A stretch of 64,000 bases of DNA from Candidatus Omnitrophota bacterium (GCA_016235185.1 JACRLT010000003.1:1-64000); one strand, 5' to 3'. Counted from the stretch's first letter, positions 1 through 8,825 are shown. The notes: generated by a model from the letters alone, not told the origin. Program-made: numbers and translations.

Positions 1-144
1 GCGAGAAAGTTTTTAACCATCATTTATCGTACTCTAAAGAATAAATGGGTGTTCGAGGACTTTAACAAATTTAAATTAGCGCCAAGTCTATAACAACACA
101 GTCGTTAGAGTAGAGATATTTGACTTTTAACATAGGAGGTAGTT

Positions 145-618
145 ATGGGAGAGAGATTCAGAAAGACATCAGGGACAGACCTTAAGGAACTTATCGCAGA
201 TTTGAACAGGGCGTATTGCGATGAGTGGCTGGCTTTTTATGCCTATACTTACACAGCACAGGTAGTTTCCGGAAAAGGCTATGAGGATATGCAAGAGTTT
301 TTGGAAAAGATAGCCAAAGAAGAGTTGGAGCATCAGTCGGAATTGGCTGATATGATCGTCAAGCTCGGAGGCATGCCCACAGTTAATTTTAACGAGATCG
401 AGAAGAATGGTAATGCGCCGTTCCCTATGCCGCCGAAAAAGACCGATGATTATGACGGTATCATAGGGTTTGTAATGGCTGCCGAGGGCGGGGCTATCGA
501 GGTATACCGTAAGATCGCGAAAAAGACATTCGGCAAGGAAGACGTTGTTTATCAGCTGGTGACGCATATTTTAGGCGAAGAGGTCAATCACGAAGAGATA
601 TTTGAGAATCTGAAATAA
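145..618 (+). CDS. Ferritin-like (bacterioferritin/DPS-type) protein
   Basis: A 157-residue four-helix ferritin-like protein, probably a di-iron iron-storage or oxidative-stress protein of the cytoplasm. Visible ligands are Glu27 in the first helix (CDEWLAFYAY), an ExxH pair at Glu60/His63 (EELEH), a third-helix Glu in AAEGGAIEVY, and a final ExxH at Glu146/His149 (GEEVNH). This is the usual spacing for a carboxylate-bridged di-iron site. A strong Shine-Dalgarno (AGGAGG, about 134-139) fixes the ATG. It stands alone, with a palindromic repeat and then a ferredoxin downstream; a ferredoxin neighbour would suit redox-driven iron release, but that is inference. Rubrerythrin is less likely because no C-terminal rubredoxin cysteines are present. 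Confidence 0.85.
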   Translation: MGERFRKTSGTDLKELIADLNRAYCDEWLAFYAYTYTAQVVSGKGYEDMQEFLEKIAKEELEHQSELADMIVKLGGMPTVNFNEIEKNGNAPFPMPPKKTDDYDGIIGFVMAAEGGAIEVYRKIAKKTFGKEDVVYQLVTHILGEEVNHEEIFENLK

Positions 619-823
619 AATCCTAAATCCGAAACACTGAACAATAACCAAGCTCCAAGAAACAATAACCAAACAATGATCAATAACCAAATCCAAATAA
701 CCAAACAAACAAAAAATAATAATCTATTTGGTGATTGGTTATTGGATGTTGGATTTGTTTGGTAATTGTATCTTGATAATTGGTTTTTTGTTTCGAGTTT
801 AGAGTTTAACATGGGGGTATGAT
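619..823. repeat. Palindromic intergenic repeat, CAATAACCAA family (copy 1)
   Basis: This gene-free stretch holds many copies of CAATAACCAA on its left arm (about 645-710) and of the complement TTGGTTATTG on its right arm (about 728-785), so it can fold into a long imperfect hairpin. The same motif family recurs at 31237-31370 before dnaB. It looks like a dispersed palindromic element of this genome rather than a coding region. Confidence 0.7.
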
Positions 824-1006
824 ATGGTTAAGGTAGTAGTGGATGCGGCTACATGCGTGGGTTGCGGGCTTTGCGAACAGAATTGCCCCGAGGTCTTTGA
901 AGTCAAGGATGACGGTATTGCTTATGTCAAAGCGCAAACATGTGATAGCTGTAATTTAAAAGAAGTCGCTGAACAGTGCCCTGTGAATGCGATAACAGTA
1001 AGCTAA
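824..1006 (+). CDS. 4Fe-4S ferredoxin
   Basis: A 60-residue ferredoxin, a small soluble electron carrier. Cys11, Cys14 and Cys17 (CVGCGLC) plus the distal Cys52 (QCPVNAI) give the single [4Fe-4S] ligand set. Cys21, Cys40 and Cys43 are extra; in Desulfovibrio-type ferredoxins the equivalent residues form a disulfide or a second cluster. The length is typical for monocluster ferredoxins. The ATG follows a weak GGGGGT-type site, and a strong hairpin follows the stop, so it is probably monocistronic. The partner is unknown; the radical SAM gene downstream could be one, but that is only proximity. Confidence 0.92.
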   Translation: MVKVVVDAATCVGCGLCEQNCPEVFEVKDDGIAYVKAQTCDSCNLKEVAEQCPVNAITVS

Positions 1007-1010
1007 TTAG

Positions 1011-1054
1011 ACCCCGCCCTTTCTTAAAAGCATTTTAGAAAGGGCGGGGTTCGT
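1011..1054 (+). terminator. Rho-independent terminator-like hairpin (copy A)
   Basis: ACCCCGCCCTTTCT and AGAAAGGGCGGGGT form a perfect arm pair around a short AAAAGCATTTT core, directly after the ferredoxin stop. The same roughly 40-nt hairpin occurs at 40168-40211, so it is also a dispersed repeat. Confidence 0.8.
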
Positions 1055-1070
1055 CTGTCTAGGAGTGCTA

Positions 1071-1922
1071 ATGAAAGAAGCTCTCTTCTACAAGAATACA
1101 GGCGGTACAACCCTGCAATGTTTTCTTTGTCCGCATTTCTGTAGTATCAAAGACGGAGGTATTGGTTTCTGCGGAGTGCGCCAGAACAAAGATGGAAAGC
1201 TCTACACTGTCAACTACGGCCGCATAGCGGCTATCGCTTTAGACCCTATAGAGAAAAAACCACTTTACCACTACCATCCAGGAGAGTTTATCTTTTCTAT
1301 CGGCACAGTCGGGTGCAACTTATCGTGCCTTTTTTGCCAAAACTGGTCGATTGCCAAAGAAGTGCAGGCGCCCACAGAGCCTATGACGAGCGAAGAGATA
1401 ATAGAAAAAGCAAAACAGTTAAACTCTTTCGGCATCGCCTACACGTATAATGAACCTTTTATCTGGTATGAGTTTGTTTTAGAAACAGCCCGGCTTGCCA
1501 AAAAAGCAGGCTTGGAAAACGTTTTAGTGACCAATGGATACGTCTCGCCGGAGCCTTTAAAAGAACTTTTGCCTTTTATTGATGCGATGAACATCGATAT
1601 CAAATCCATGGAGGACGGATTTTATAAAAAGGTTTGTTCCGGCAGCGTCGCCGAAGTTTTGGAGACTGTCAAGACATCAGCCAGGAGTTGCCACGTGGAG
1701 TTGACTAATCTTGTCATCCCTACGCTGAATGATTCAGACGAAAACTTTACTAAGCTGGTTGATTGGATCTATGAGTCTGTTGGTGCGGATGTCCCGCTGC
1801 ACTTCTCGCGTTATTTTCCCTGCTATAAGATGACTATTGCGCCTACCCCTAAAGAGACTCTAAAGCGGGCCGAGGCTATAGCCAAAAAGAAGCTCAAATA
1901 CGTCTATTTAGGCAATATTTAG
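1071..1922 (+). CDS. amrS: AmrS-type radical SAM protein (AmmeMemoRadiSam system)
   Basis: A 283-residue radical SAM protein of the pyruvate-formate-lyase-activase-like AmrS family. The SAM-cluster motif C-x3-C-x2-C is at residues 82-89 (CNLSCLFCQNW). An N-terminal four-cysteine patch (Cys17, Cys20, Cys24, Cys34) is typical of the family, and TNG plus a proline-rich C-terminus match as well. ATG 1071 is preferred over an in-frame GTG at 1065 because AGGAG (1061-1065) is correctly spaced only for the ATG. The usual partners (AMMECR1 and Memo domains) are not in this window. The substrate is not known from sequence. A perfect hairpin, TTAGTTACCA/TGGTAACTAA (1919-1947), includes the stop codon. 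Confidence 0.85.
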   Translation: MKEALFYKNTGGTTLQCFLCPHFCSIKDGGIGFCGVRQNKDGKLYTVNYGRIAAIALDPIEKKPLYHYHPGEFIFSIGTVGCNLSCLFCQNWSIAKEVQAPTEPMTSEEIIEKAKQLNSFGIAYTYNEPFIWYEFVLETARLAKKAGLENVLVTNGYVSPEPLKELLPFIDAMNIDIKSMEDGFYKKVCSGSVAEVLETVKTSARSCHVELTNLVIPTLNDSDENFTKLVDWIYESVGADVPLHFSRYFPCYKMTIAPTPKETLKRAEAIAKKKLKYVYLGNI

Positions 1923-2089
1923 TTACCATTGGAAAAGTGGTAACTAACCGGGGGTTGATAAGGGGGTTGCGGGCAACCCACTTATGGGGTAACAGGAGCC
2001 CCCGAAGACAAGATTATAATCGGGGCGACGCCATAGGGGCGGGACCCCCTATGGAATAGTTAACGCCGGGATTCTTTAGCGTTAACTAT
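1923..2089. repeat. Hairpin-rich convergent intergenic region
   Basis: Lies between convergent genes. It contains a CCATAGGGG/CCCCTATGG hairpin (2031-2054), a core also found inside the 166-bp repeats at 41.5 and 44.2 kb, and a perfect 12-bp inverted repeat AATAGTTAACGC/GCGTTAACTATT (2055-2066 and 2079-2090) that abuts the stop of the minus-strand gene and may act as its terminator. No coding signal was seen. Confidence 0.6.
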
Positions 2090-3559
2090 TTAGCGATATT
2101 TTTCCACCATCGAATCTTGTATGTAGTTTACGAGTCTCGCCTTTTTCTTCAACTCTTCGAAGAAATCGTTAAAGGCTTTGTTGCGTTTATTCTCCAGGAG
2201 TTGCTTGGAAAATTCTTCTTTTTCTTTTTTGTATTTCTCTTCATCTATTGGGAAGGTTTCGATGGACTTGATCGCGTAAAACCCCTGTTGAAGCTCTATT
2301 GGGATGGCTGTAACCTCGTCTTTGGAGAGCGCAAACGCAGCATCTTTTAATGGTTGAGCCAAGCCCAGTTCGGGTATATACCCTTCGTGGCTGAAAAGTG
2401 GAGTTTCTTTGACCTCCAGAGCTTCCTTGGCAGCCGCCTGTTTGAAGTCCGATGGTTTTGTTTTTATTGCGTTGACAAAATCCGCGGCATTTTTTGCTGC
2501 CATATCCTTGGATCTTTCGCTCAAAAGGCCGTCTTTGGCCTTTTCCTTGGCATCATTAAAATCTGCAAGGTATGTATCTTTTTTCTCCTTGATCTTAAAA
2601 AGATATACTCCGCGGTTGAGCTCCACGACTTTGCTTGTGGCATCTTTGGGCAAGTCAAATAACAGTGTAGAAAGCTCCGGGATCCAGCCGAATCCGGGGA
2701 TAGGGTCCTCTAAACTAAAAAGGCCCGTTTCTTTGATCTCAAGTCCTTCAACTTTGGCAGCCTCCGCCAGTTCTTTTGTTTTTGCTGCTGCCGCTATTTT
2801 TTTGATCTTTTCTGCGGCCTCGGCCTTCTGGGCTTCTGTGGCATCGTTTTTTAGCTCTATCGCTGCATAAGCCGCATTTATCTGGGGCGGCACCCGGAAT
2901 TTATCCTTATGCGCCTCATAGTAGGCCTTTATTTCGTCATCTGAAATAGCTATTTTGCTCTTGTATCCGAGCGAAGGGAAGAAAACATATTCAATCCGTG
3001 TCTGGATGTTCTGTTTTTCGTATTCTTTCCGGATTTCATCTTCGGAAATATTGATCTTATCGGTAACTTCTTCGAATACCTTGGACATGGCGATATTTTG
3101 GCGCAGTTTTTCTTCAAAGATACGGGCCTGCTCGTTTAAAGAATATTTCAAAAACAGGTTATAGGTTTGAGGGTCAAAGCGGCCGTCTCTTTGTAAGAAC
3201 GGTAAATTTGTGATCATTGCCACTATATCGCTGTCTTTTACACTGATACGGCGCGCTCTGGCTTCATGAAGGATAATAAGCCTGTCCCAGGCCGCTTGAG
3301 CAGGGTTGAAAAAGGCTCCTGTAATCTCATTTGCTTTGTCGCCGTACTGGAGTTTCATCTGCATCCGCCATCCTGCAAGCGCGTCCTGGAATTCATCGAA
3401 ACTGATCTTTTTCCCGAAGATGACGCCTGCGTAATCCGGGGCCTTGCTTTTATTGATCACGCTCGCTGAACCCCAGATCACAAAGGCAGGGATGATGATG
3501 GCGGCAAGCACGTAAAATATCCTTTTTGCAACCTTTTTTTTGCGCAGCAGTTTTAACAT
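2090..3559 (-). CDS. PpiD/SurA-like periplasmic peptidyl-prolyl isomerase, membrane-anchored
   Basis: A 489-residue protein with one N-terminal membrane helix (about residues 14-34, RIFYVLAAIIIPAFVIWGSA), then a SurA_N-like segment with an FNPAQAAWDRLI helix and a repeated parvulin-like C-terminal half (two similar units containing GYIPEL / GWIPEL and the phrase ELNRGVYLFKI / ELQQGFYAIKS). The architecture matches PpiD-type chaperones that assist folding of outer-membrane proteins after Sec export. The ATG is supported by AGGAG upstream. The length is shorter than E. coli PpiD (623 aa). Catalytic parvulin residues are not clear by eye, so it may be chaperone-only. Confidence 0.8.
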   Translation of the reverse strand: MLKLLRKKKVAKRIFYVLAAIIIPAFVIWGSASVINKSKAPDYAGVIFGKKISFDEFQDALAGWRMQMKLQYGDKANEITGAFFNPAQAAWDRLIILHEARARRISVKDSDIVAMITNLPFLQRDGRFDPQTYNLFLKYSLNEQARIFEEKLRQNIAMSKVFEEVTDKINISEDEIRKEYEKQNIQTRIEYVFFPSLGYKSKIAISDDEIKAYYEAHKDKFRVPPQINAAYAAIELKNDATEAQKAEAAEKIKKIAAAAKTKELAEAAKVEGLEIKETGLFSLEDPIPGFGWIPELSTLLFDLPKDATSKVVELNRGVYLFKIKEKKDTYLADFNDAKEKAKDGLLSERSKDMAAKNAADFVNAIKTKPSDFKQAAAKEALEVKETPLFSHEGYIPELGLAQPLKDAAFALSKDEVTAIPIELQQGFYAIKSIETFPIDEEKYKKEKEEFSKQLLENKRNKAFNDFFEELKKKARLVNYIQDSMVEKYR

Positions 3560-3630
3560 AGGGGACTCCTGAAATTTTGAATTTTGATTTTTAAGTTTTG
3601 AATTTGTCCATTATACACCCCATTTTTTTC

Positions 3631-3659
3631 TTTACAAAGCATATTTTCAAATGTATAAT
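3631..3659 (+). promoter_or_regulatory. Sigma70-type promoter for hisG
   Basis: TTTACA (3631-3636) and a perfect TATAAT (3654-3659) with 17-bp spacing, about 66 bp before the hisG start. Confidence 0.75.
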
Positions 3660-3725
3660 GGCGCAGCCATTCGCCGGTGTAACGTGCAAGATGGCAAAGT
3701 AGTTACTCGAAGAGAGGAAAGTACA

Positions 3726-4619
3726 ATGACGAGAAAAGAAGATACAAAACGGCTCAAACTAGGCCTTCCGAAAGGCAGTTTGAGCGAGGCGACCTTAAAG
3801 ATGTTCGCTAAGGCCGGTTTTAACGTAGTGGTCAGCTCCCGCTCCTACATACCGTCCATCGATGACCCTGAAATAGAGCCTATTATGTTGAGAGCCCAGG
3901 AGATGTCGCGTTATGTTGATGACGGCGTGTTGGATTGCGGGATAACGGGCAATGACTGGATCCTGGAGAATAAGTCTAGCGTAGAGCGGCTGGCGGACTT
4001 GGCTTATGCCAAGCAGAGCATGAGCCCTGTGCGGTGGGTTTTGGCTATTCCCGAAGCCTCGGCTATTAAAAGTGTAGCTGATCTCGAAGGGAAAAGGATA
4101 GCTACTGAGCTTGTCCAGGTAACCCGCGATTTTTTGAAGAAGAATAAGGTTAATGCCGATGTTGAGTTCAGCTGGGGCGCCACCGAGGTTAAGGTTGCTG
4201 CACGGCTTGTGGATGCCATAGTTGAATTGACGGAAACCGGCTCAAGCCTTCGCGCCCACAACTTAAAAGAAATCGCTACGGTCTGCACATCAACTACGCA
4301 GTTCATCGCTAACAAAAAGGCCTGCTCTGACGTCTGGAAAAAAAAGAAGATGGAGCAGATCATTATTCTTTTGAAAGGCGCTATTGAGGCCGAAGGCAAG
4401 GTAGGTTTAAAGATGAATGTGCCCCAGGAAAATTTGGCGCGCTTGTTAAAGATACTGCCCGCGCTAAGGGAACCCACGGTATCCGGCCTCTCGGATAAGT
4501 TGTGGGTGGCTGTCGAGACTGTTATCGACGAGAAATTGGTCAGGAAGATCATCCCTGAATTAAAAGAAGCCGGCGCCGAAGGCATCATTGAATATGCGTT
4601 GAATAAATTGATACAGTAG
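3726..4619 (+). CDS. hisG: ATP phosphoribosyltransferase, long form (HisG-L)
   Basis: A 297-residue enzyme that joins ATP and PRPP in the first step of histidine biosynthesis. The N-terminus [10 protein letters not shown], the DCGITGNDW motif, and the [18 protein letters not shown]-binding loop identify the catalytic domain. Residues from about 220 on form the ACT-like regulatory domain of the long form, which binds histidine and needs no HisZ. Start ATG 3726 is chosen because GAGAGG precedes it and homologues begin near here; an upstream in-frame extension to 3651 would run through the -10 box. No other his genes are in the window; the next gene follows after 15 bp. Confidence 0.93.
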   Translation: MTRKEDTKRLKLGLPKGSLSEATLKMFAKAGFNVVVSSRSYIPSIDDPEIEPIMLRAQEMSRYVDDGVLDCGITGNDWILENKSSVERLADLAYAKQSMSPVRWVLAIPEASAIKSVADLEGKRIATELVQVTRDFLKKNKVNADVEFSWGATEVKVAARLVDAIVELTETGSSLRAHNLKEIATVCTSTTQFIANKKACSDVWKKKKMEQIIILLKGAIEAEGKVGLKMNVPQENLARLLKILPALREPTVSGLSDKLWVAVETVIDEKLVRKIIPELKEAGAEGIIEYALNKLIQ

Positions 4620-4634
4620 CAAAAGGAGTGAAAC

Positions 4635-4736
4635 ATGCCCTGTGGCAGAAAAAGAAAAAGACGCAAGATCAAGACGCACAAGAGAAAAAAAATGCGTCGT
4701 AAGCTTAGACATTTAAAGAAGAGAGACTGGGGATGA
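4635..4736 (+). CDS. Tiny basic protein, mS38/COX24 (AURKAIP1)-type
   Basis: A 33-residue, Lys/Arg-saturated protein (MPCGRKRKRRKIKTHKRKK...). The KTHKRKKMRRKLRH core resembles the AURKAIP1/COX24 domain, which in mitochondria is small-subunit ribosomal protein mS38; short bacterial versions are known in several phyla. AAAGGAG lies 7-13 nt upstream and the stop overlaps the next start (ATGA at 4733-4736), so it is translated with the TPR gene. It is too short for many gene callers. Binding to the ribosome is an inference from the mitochondrial homologue. Confidence 0.75.
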   Translation: MPCGRKRKRRKIKTHKRKKMRRKLRHLKKRDWG

Positions 4737-5614
4737 TCCCTGTGAGGGTTTTTTTGACCCTCGCTCTGGTCGTTTTCCTATCTTCTTGCGCAACTCAAGG
4801 CCCGGATGTCCGTCGAGCTTCTTACGCCTACAGCCGCTATATGAAGGGCTTGTTGAGCGATAGGGTAGGAAGCGTTGATGAAGCAGTTTCATTTTATCTG
4901 GATGCACAGGAATTAGATAAACAGGCGCCGGCTTTGCACCAACAGGCCGGGCTTGACTATATCCGGCTCAAAAATTTTAATAAAGCCGCAGCCGAGTTTG
5001 AAAAAGTCGTTGGCCTGGCTCCGGAAGATACCTATGCTCGCTATGTGCTCGCATTGTTATATGTCCAACTTAACGATTTCAAGAAAGCCGCAGGCCAGTA
5101 CGCAAGCCTGCTTGAAAAAAATCTCGAGGATAGAAATCAGAATATCGGGCTGAGACGCATCTTGTCTCAGCTTTATTTTTTGGACGAGGATTTTGATGCG
5201 GCCCGCAGGGAATCAAAAGAGATCTTGAAGCTCGCCCCAGTGGATGAATGGGGCTTGTATATGATAGCGATGATCGACGGCCAACAGGGCCGGGTGCAAG
5301 AAGCCATGGCCGGTTTTAAAGAAGTCCTTCTGCACTATCCGGATAATTCCGAGGCCATGAATGCCTTGGCCTATATGTACGCGGAGCAATCGATCGAGCT
5401 TGATCAGGCGCTTACCCTGGCAGAAAAAGCATTGGCGCTCGATCCGGCAAATGCCGCATATCTTGACACTGCCGGATGGATATATTTTAAGCTGGGTGAT
5501 ATTGACAGGGCGCTCGAGTTCCTTAAAAAGGCTCACAAGTTGATGTTGGACCCGGTCATCTCCGGGCATTTAAAAAAGGCAGAAGAAGCCAGTAAAAGTC
5601 TGAAAAAACCGTAA
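4733..5614 (+). CDS. TPR-repeat lipoprotein
   Basis: A 293-residue protein with a lipoprotein signal peptide ending in the lipobox LSSC (Cys19), followed by at least five tetratricopeptide repeats. The repeat signature is seen in NFNKAAAEFEKVVGLAPED, DIDRALEFLKKAHKL and QALTLAEKALALDPANAAYLDT. Probably an outer-membrane-anchored scaffold facing the periplasm; the partner is unknown. The start overlaps the stop of the 33-residue gene by 4 nt, giving translational coupling. A short GC hairpin (AGGCCGG/CCGGCCT, 5622-5640) separates it from transketolase. Confidence 0.85.
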   Translation: MIPVRVFLTLALVVFLSSCATQGPDVRRASYAYSRYMKGLLSDRVGSVDEAVSFYLDAQELDKQAPALHQQAGLDYIRLKNFNKAAAEFEKVVGLAPEDTYARYVLALLYVQLNDFKKAAGQYASLLEKNLEDRNQNIGLRRILSQLYFLDEDFDAARRESKEILKLAPVDEWGLYMIAMIDGQQGRVQEAMAGFKEVLLHYPDNSEAMNALAYMYAEQSIELDQALTLAEKALALDPANAAYLDTAGWIYFKLGDIDRALEFLKKAHKLMLDPVISGHLKKAEEASKSLKKP

Positions 5615-5654
5615 TACGATCAGGCCGGTCTATCCGGCCTTTAGCTGGAAAAAT

Positions 5655-6491
5655 ATGTTAGACTCAAGAAAAATAAAGGAATTAGAAGAAAAAGCGCGCC
5701 AGATCCGTATGATGATCGTGGAAATGTTGAGCCGCGCTGGCTCTGGCCATCCGGGCGGATCCCTTTCGAGTACAGATATTTTGACATGCCTTTATTTTTC
5801 CGTAATGCGGCATAATCCCAAGGACCCAGGCTGGCCGGAGAGGGACAGATTCCACTTATCCAAGGGCCACTGTTGCCCTGCGCTCTATGCGATCTTAGCA
5901 GAAAGCGGTTATTTTCTGAAAGAAGAATTAGCTAATCTTAGAAAGATCGGTTGTATGCTCCAGGGGCATCCGGAGAGGCACACGCCCGGCATTGAAGTCT
6001 GTAGCGGTTCTTTGGGCCAGGGTTTGTCCGTGGCTTTAGGTATGAGCCTGGCTGCGGAGCTGGATGGAAAAGATTACCGCACTTATTGCCTTATGGGTGA
6101 TGGCGAGATCCAGGAGGGAAATATTTGGGAAGCGGCCATGGCTGCCGCGCACTATAAGCGCGATAACCTGTGCGCTATCCTTGATTATAACGGATTCCAG
6201 ATCGACGGCCGCGTATCCGAAGTCATGGGTATTGAGCCTTTGGCCGAAAAATGGCGGAGCTTCGGCTGGTATGTGTTAGAGATCGACGGGCACAATATGG
6301 CGGCCATCCACAAAGCCTTTGATGCGGCAAAGAAGATAAAGGGGCAACCCACCATCATTATTGCAAAGACTATCAAGGGCAAGGGCGTCTCTTTTATGGA
6401 GAATGTAGTTGATTTTCATGGCCGTGCGCCTTCGGCGGAAGAGACGATCCAGGCTACAAAAGAGTTAAATAGTAACGAAAAAAATACCTGA
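5655..6491 (+). CDS. Transketolase, N-terminal subunit
   Basis: A 278-residue thiamine-diphosphate-binding half of a split transketolase, which moves two-carbon units between ketose and aldose phosphates in the non-oxidative pentose phosphate pathway. Seen: the GHPGGSLSS motif near residue 32, and the ThDP/Mg signature MGDGEIQEGNIWEA followed by the LDYNG asparagine. The C-terminal half is the next gene, 11 bp downstream, so the two subunits are made together. Split transketolases are normal in many anaerobes. Dihydroxyacetone-type enzymes are an alternative; a DXS assignment is unlikely because DXS is a single chain. Confidence 0.92.
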   Translation: MLDSRKIKELEEKARQIRMMIVEMLSRAGSGHPGGSLSSTDILTCLYFSVMRHNPKDPGWPERDRFHLSKGHCCPALYAILAESGYFLKEELANLRKIGCMLQGHPERHTPGIEVCSGSLGQGLSVALGMSLAAELDGKDYRTYCLMGDGEIQEGNIWEAAMAAAHYKRDNLCAILDYNGFQIDGRVSEVMGIEPLAEKWRSFGWYVLEIDGHNMAAIHKAFDAAKKIKGQPTIIIAKTIKGKGVSFMENVVDFHGRAPSAEETIQATKELNSNEKNT

Positions 6492-6502
6492 AGGATAGAT
6501 CC

Positions 6503-7432
6503 ATGGCAGAAATGCTTTATGCGCGCGATTGTTACGGCAAGACACTTGTTGAATTAGGCAAGCGCGGGGAAGATATAGTAGTTTGTGACGCCGACCTGTC
6601 CGGTTCTACGCGCACGAGCCTTTTTGCCCGGGAGTTTCCAGCCAGGTTTTTTAATTTTGGAGTTGCTGAACAGAATATGATGGCAACTGCCGCGGGCTTA
6701 GCCAGTTGCGGCAAGGTTGTTTTTGTTTCGACATTCGCAATGTTTGCATCAGGCCGAGCCTGGGACCAGGTAAGGAATACGATATGTTACAGCGGCTTAA
6801 ACGTCAAGATCGTGGCGACTCACTCCGGTATAACCGTAGGCCCGGATGGGGCCAGCCATCAGGCCTTGGAAGATATCGCCATACTGCGGGCGATCCCAAA
6901 CATTAATATAGTCGTTCCCTGCGACGGGCCAGAAACGCGTGAAGCGATATTTGCCGCTTATCAGACTCCCGGGCCGTTCTATATCCGTCTGGGGCGTTCC
7001 AAAGTGCCGACGATCGAAGGCAAGGCGCCTTTTAAATTGGGCAAGGGTTATATTTTAAGGGAAGGCAGCGACGTTACGATAGTTGCCTGCGGCCTTATGG
7101 TGCAGGAGGCTTTGCTTGCCTGTGATCAGTTAAAAAAAGAAAAGGTCTCGGCCCGAGTCATCAACATCCACACGGTTAAGCCCATTGACGAAGAACTTCT
7201 TCTGGATGCCGCGCGTAATACCCGGGGGTTAGTGGTATGCGAAGAACATTCTGTTATCGGAGGGCTTGCGTCGAGTGTCGCAGAGATCCTGTCTGAAAAA
7301 CACCCTACAAAAATTTTGAAAGTCGGCGTCAAGAACAGATTCGGCCAATCAGGCGAGGAAAAAGACCTGCTCCGGGAGTATCAGTTGACCTCTCATGATA
7401 TTGTGGCCCTGGCCAAATCGCTCATACTTTAA
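6503..7432 (+). CDS. Transketolase, C-terminal subunit
   Basis: A 309-residue pyrimidine-binding and C-terminal half of transketolase. It shows the catalytic Glu segment FFNFGVAEQNMMATAAGLA, the FASGRAWDQVRNTI helix, the TVGPDGASHQALEDI motif and the C-terminal NIHTVKPID strand. It pairs with the gene just upstream. The start ATG follows a GGAT-type weak site 11 bp after the N-subunit stop. It overlaps nothing at its 3' end; ispE begins 17 bp later. Length and motif order are normal. Confidence 0.92.
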   Translation: MAEMLYARDCYGKTLVELGKRGEDIVVCDADLSGSTRTSLFAREFPARFFNFGVAEQNMMATAAGLASCGKVVFVSTFAMFASGRAWDQVRNTICYSGLNVKIVATHSGITVGPDGASHQALEDIAILRAIPNINIVVPCDGPETREAIFAAYQTPGPFYIRLGRSKVPTIEGKAPFKLGKGYILREGSDVTIVACGLMVQEALLACDQLKKEKVSARVINIHTVKPIDEELLLDAARNTRGLVVCEEHSVIGGLASSVAEILSEKHPTKILKVGVKNRFGQSGEEKDLLREYQLTSHDIVALAKSLIL

Positions 7433-7448
7433 GTATCTGCCAACAGCT

Positions 7449-8375
7449 ATGTTTTCTTCTGCCGCGAAAACCCTCAAAGTATCTTCACCCGCCAAGCTGA
7501 ACCTTTTTTTGGATATTTTAAGTAAAAGGCCTGACGGCTACCACGACCTTGTGTCCCTTTTTGAGCGGATAAGCTTATGCGACAATATCCGTCTCACAAA
7601 GATCTCAAGCGATGAGATCGTGGTCGCGGTCCACGGTGAACTTGGTTTACCTACCGATTCCAGGAATTTAGCTTACCAGGCCGCTGATTTGATAAGAAGG
7701 TCTCAAGGGATAAGATCCGGGCTCAAGATAGAGATCGAGAAAAATATTCCTGTGGGGGCCGGGTTGGCCGGCGGGTCGAGCAATGCGGCATCCGTGCTTT
7801 TGGGTTATGCCAAGCTTTTGGGGCTCAAGCTTTCAAAAAAAGACCTGATCTCTTATGCAAATAGGCTTGGCAGCGATGTTGCTTTTTTTATCTTCAATCA
7901 GCCATTTGCAGTTGGAACCGGCCGCGGAGGGGATCTAAAAAGCGCATTGATCCCAAAAACGACGAAATTATGGCATCTTTTGTTCTCGCCCCCCATTAAA
8001 ATCATGACTAAAGATGTCTATGGGCTCCTGGATAGGGAGGTAAAGCTGCATTGTAGGGCTGGCCGTACGAATGTGTTGACAAAAAAATCTCATGATGTTA
8101 ATATACTAATCTCAAATTTAAGAAGAAATAACTCGCTTTTGCTTAACCAGAATATTTACAATCGGTTAAGCGAAACCGTAATGAAATCATATAGATTGGT
8201 TTCTGAACTAAGATCGGATCTTTTACAATCAGGCCTGAAATATGTACATATGTCTGGCAGCGGCCCAACGCTTTTTACGGTATTTGGTTCAAAAAAAGAA
8301 GCGCAAGGGGCAAGTGACCGTTTAAGCAGCCGGTTTAAAGATAGATGCAGGATCTTTTTAGCAAGCACTGCGTAG
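7449..8375 (+). CDS. ispE: 4-(cytidine 5'-diphospho)-2-C-methyl-D-erythritol kinase
   Basis: A 308-residue GHMP kinase that phosphorylates CDP-methylerythritol in the MEP isoprenoid pathway. Identifying motifs are SPAKLNLFLDILSKRPDGYH at the N-terminus, the ATP-binding glycine loop PVGAGLAGGSSNAAS, LGSDVAFFI, and the late MSGSGPTLF. ATG 7449 gives the normal N-terminus; the frame is open back to 7395 inside the transketolase gene, but that extension has no homologous look. No good Shine-Dalgarno is visible, so translation may be coupled to the upstream gene. Other MEP genes are not in the window. Confidence 0.93.
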   Translation: MFSSAAKTLKVSSPAKLNLFLDILSKRPDGYHDLVSLFERISLCDNIRLTKISSDEIVVAVHGELGLPTDSRNLAYQAADLIRRSQGIRSGLKIEIEKNIPVGAGLAGGSSNAASVLLGYAKLLGLKLSKKDLISYANRLGSDVAFFIFNQPFAVGTGRGGDLKSALIPKTTKLWHLLFSPPIKIMTKDVYGLLDREVKLHCRAGRTNVLTKKSHDVNILISNLRRNNSLLLNQNIYNRLSETVMKSYRLVSELRSDLLQSGLKYVHMSGSGPTLFTVFGSKKEAQGASDRLSSRFKDRCRIFLASTA

Positions 8376-8397
8376 GTCTCTTATAGGAGGACGAGCT

Positions 8398-8814
8398 ATG
8401 GAGATAACAGAGGTAAGGATTTTCTTAAAAGATAGCCCAGACAAGAAGCTAAAGGCTTATGCCACCGTGACTTTTGATAATGCCTTTGTGGTCAGAAATA
8501 TCAAGGTGATCGAAGGCAGCGGCGGTTTATTTATAGCCATGCCCTCAAGAAAACTTAAAGTTGCATGCCCTAAGTGCGGTTTTAGGAATGAAGTAAAGAG
8601 CAAATACTGTAATCAGTGCGCCACGCAGTTGCCTGCGGTATCGCGTCCTATCAGCTCGGAACACGAGGCCAATGGCTCCCAGTCTGAACACAGAGATATC
8701 GCTCATCCGATTACCCAAACCTTCAGGGATTATCTTCAGAAAAAGGTGTTGGAAGCTTACGATACAGATAAGGCAAAAGGCCCGTCGGCAGTTTCAAGAG
8801 ATACTGAATTTTGA
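8398..8814 (+). CDS. spoVG: SpoVG-domain protein with C-terminal zinc ribbon
   Basis: A 138-residue protein. Residues 1-53 match the SpoVG fold (MEITEVRIF...KLKAYATVTFDNAFVVRNIKVIEG..GLFIAMPSRK), a small nucleic-acid-binding regulator. Residues about 57-76 form a zinc ribbon of the form CPKCG-x8-YCNQC. The rest is low complexity. Firmicute SpoVG lacks the ribbon. The ribbon would strengthen RNA or DNA binding, by inference. The Shine-Dalgarno AGGAGG is ideally spaced. It follows ispE by 22 bp, an arrangement (ispE-spoVG) also common in Firmicutes. Confidence 0.9.
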   Translation: MEITEVRIFLKDSPDKKLKAYATVTFDNAFVVRNIKVIEGSGGLFIAMPSRKLKVACPKCGFRNEVKSKYCNQCATQLPAVSRPISSEHEANGSQSEHRDIAHPITQTFRDYLQKKVLEAYDTDKAKGPSAVSRDTEF

Positions 8815-8825
8815 TCTAGTCATTT

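Noticed and set aside
61-144. Promoter TTTAAC...TATAAC before the ferritin-like gene
   Set aside because: Spacing would be 22 bp, too long to claim.
2090-2662. Plus-strand frames opposite the PpiD-like gene
   Set aside because: Phenylalanine- and serine-rich shadows of the minus-strand coding sequence, without ribosome-binding sites.
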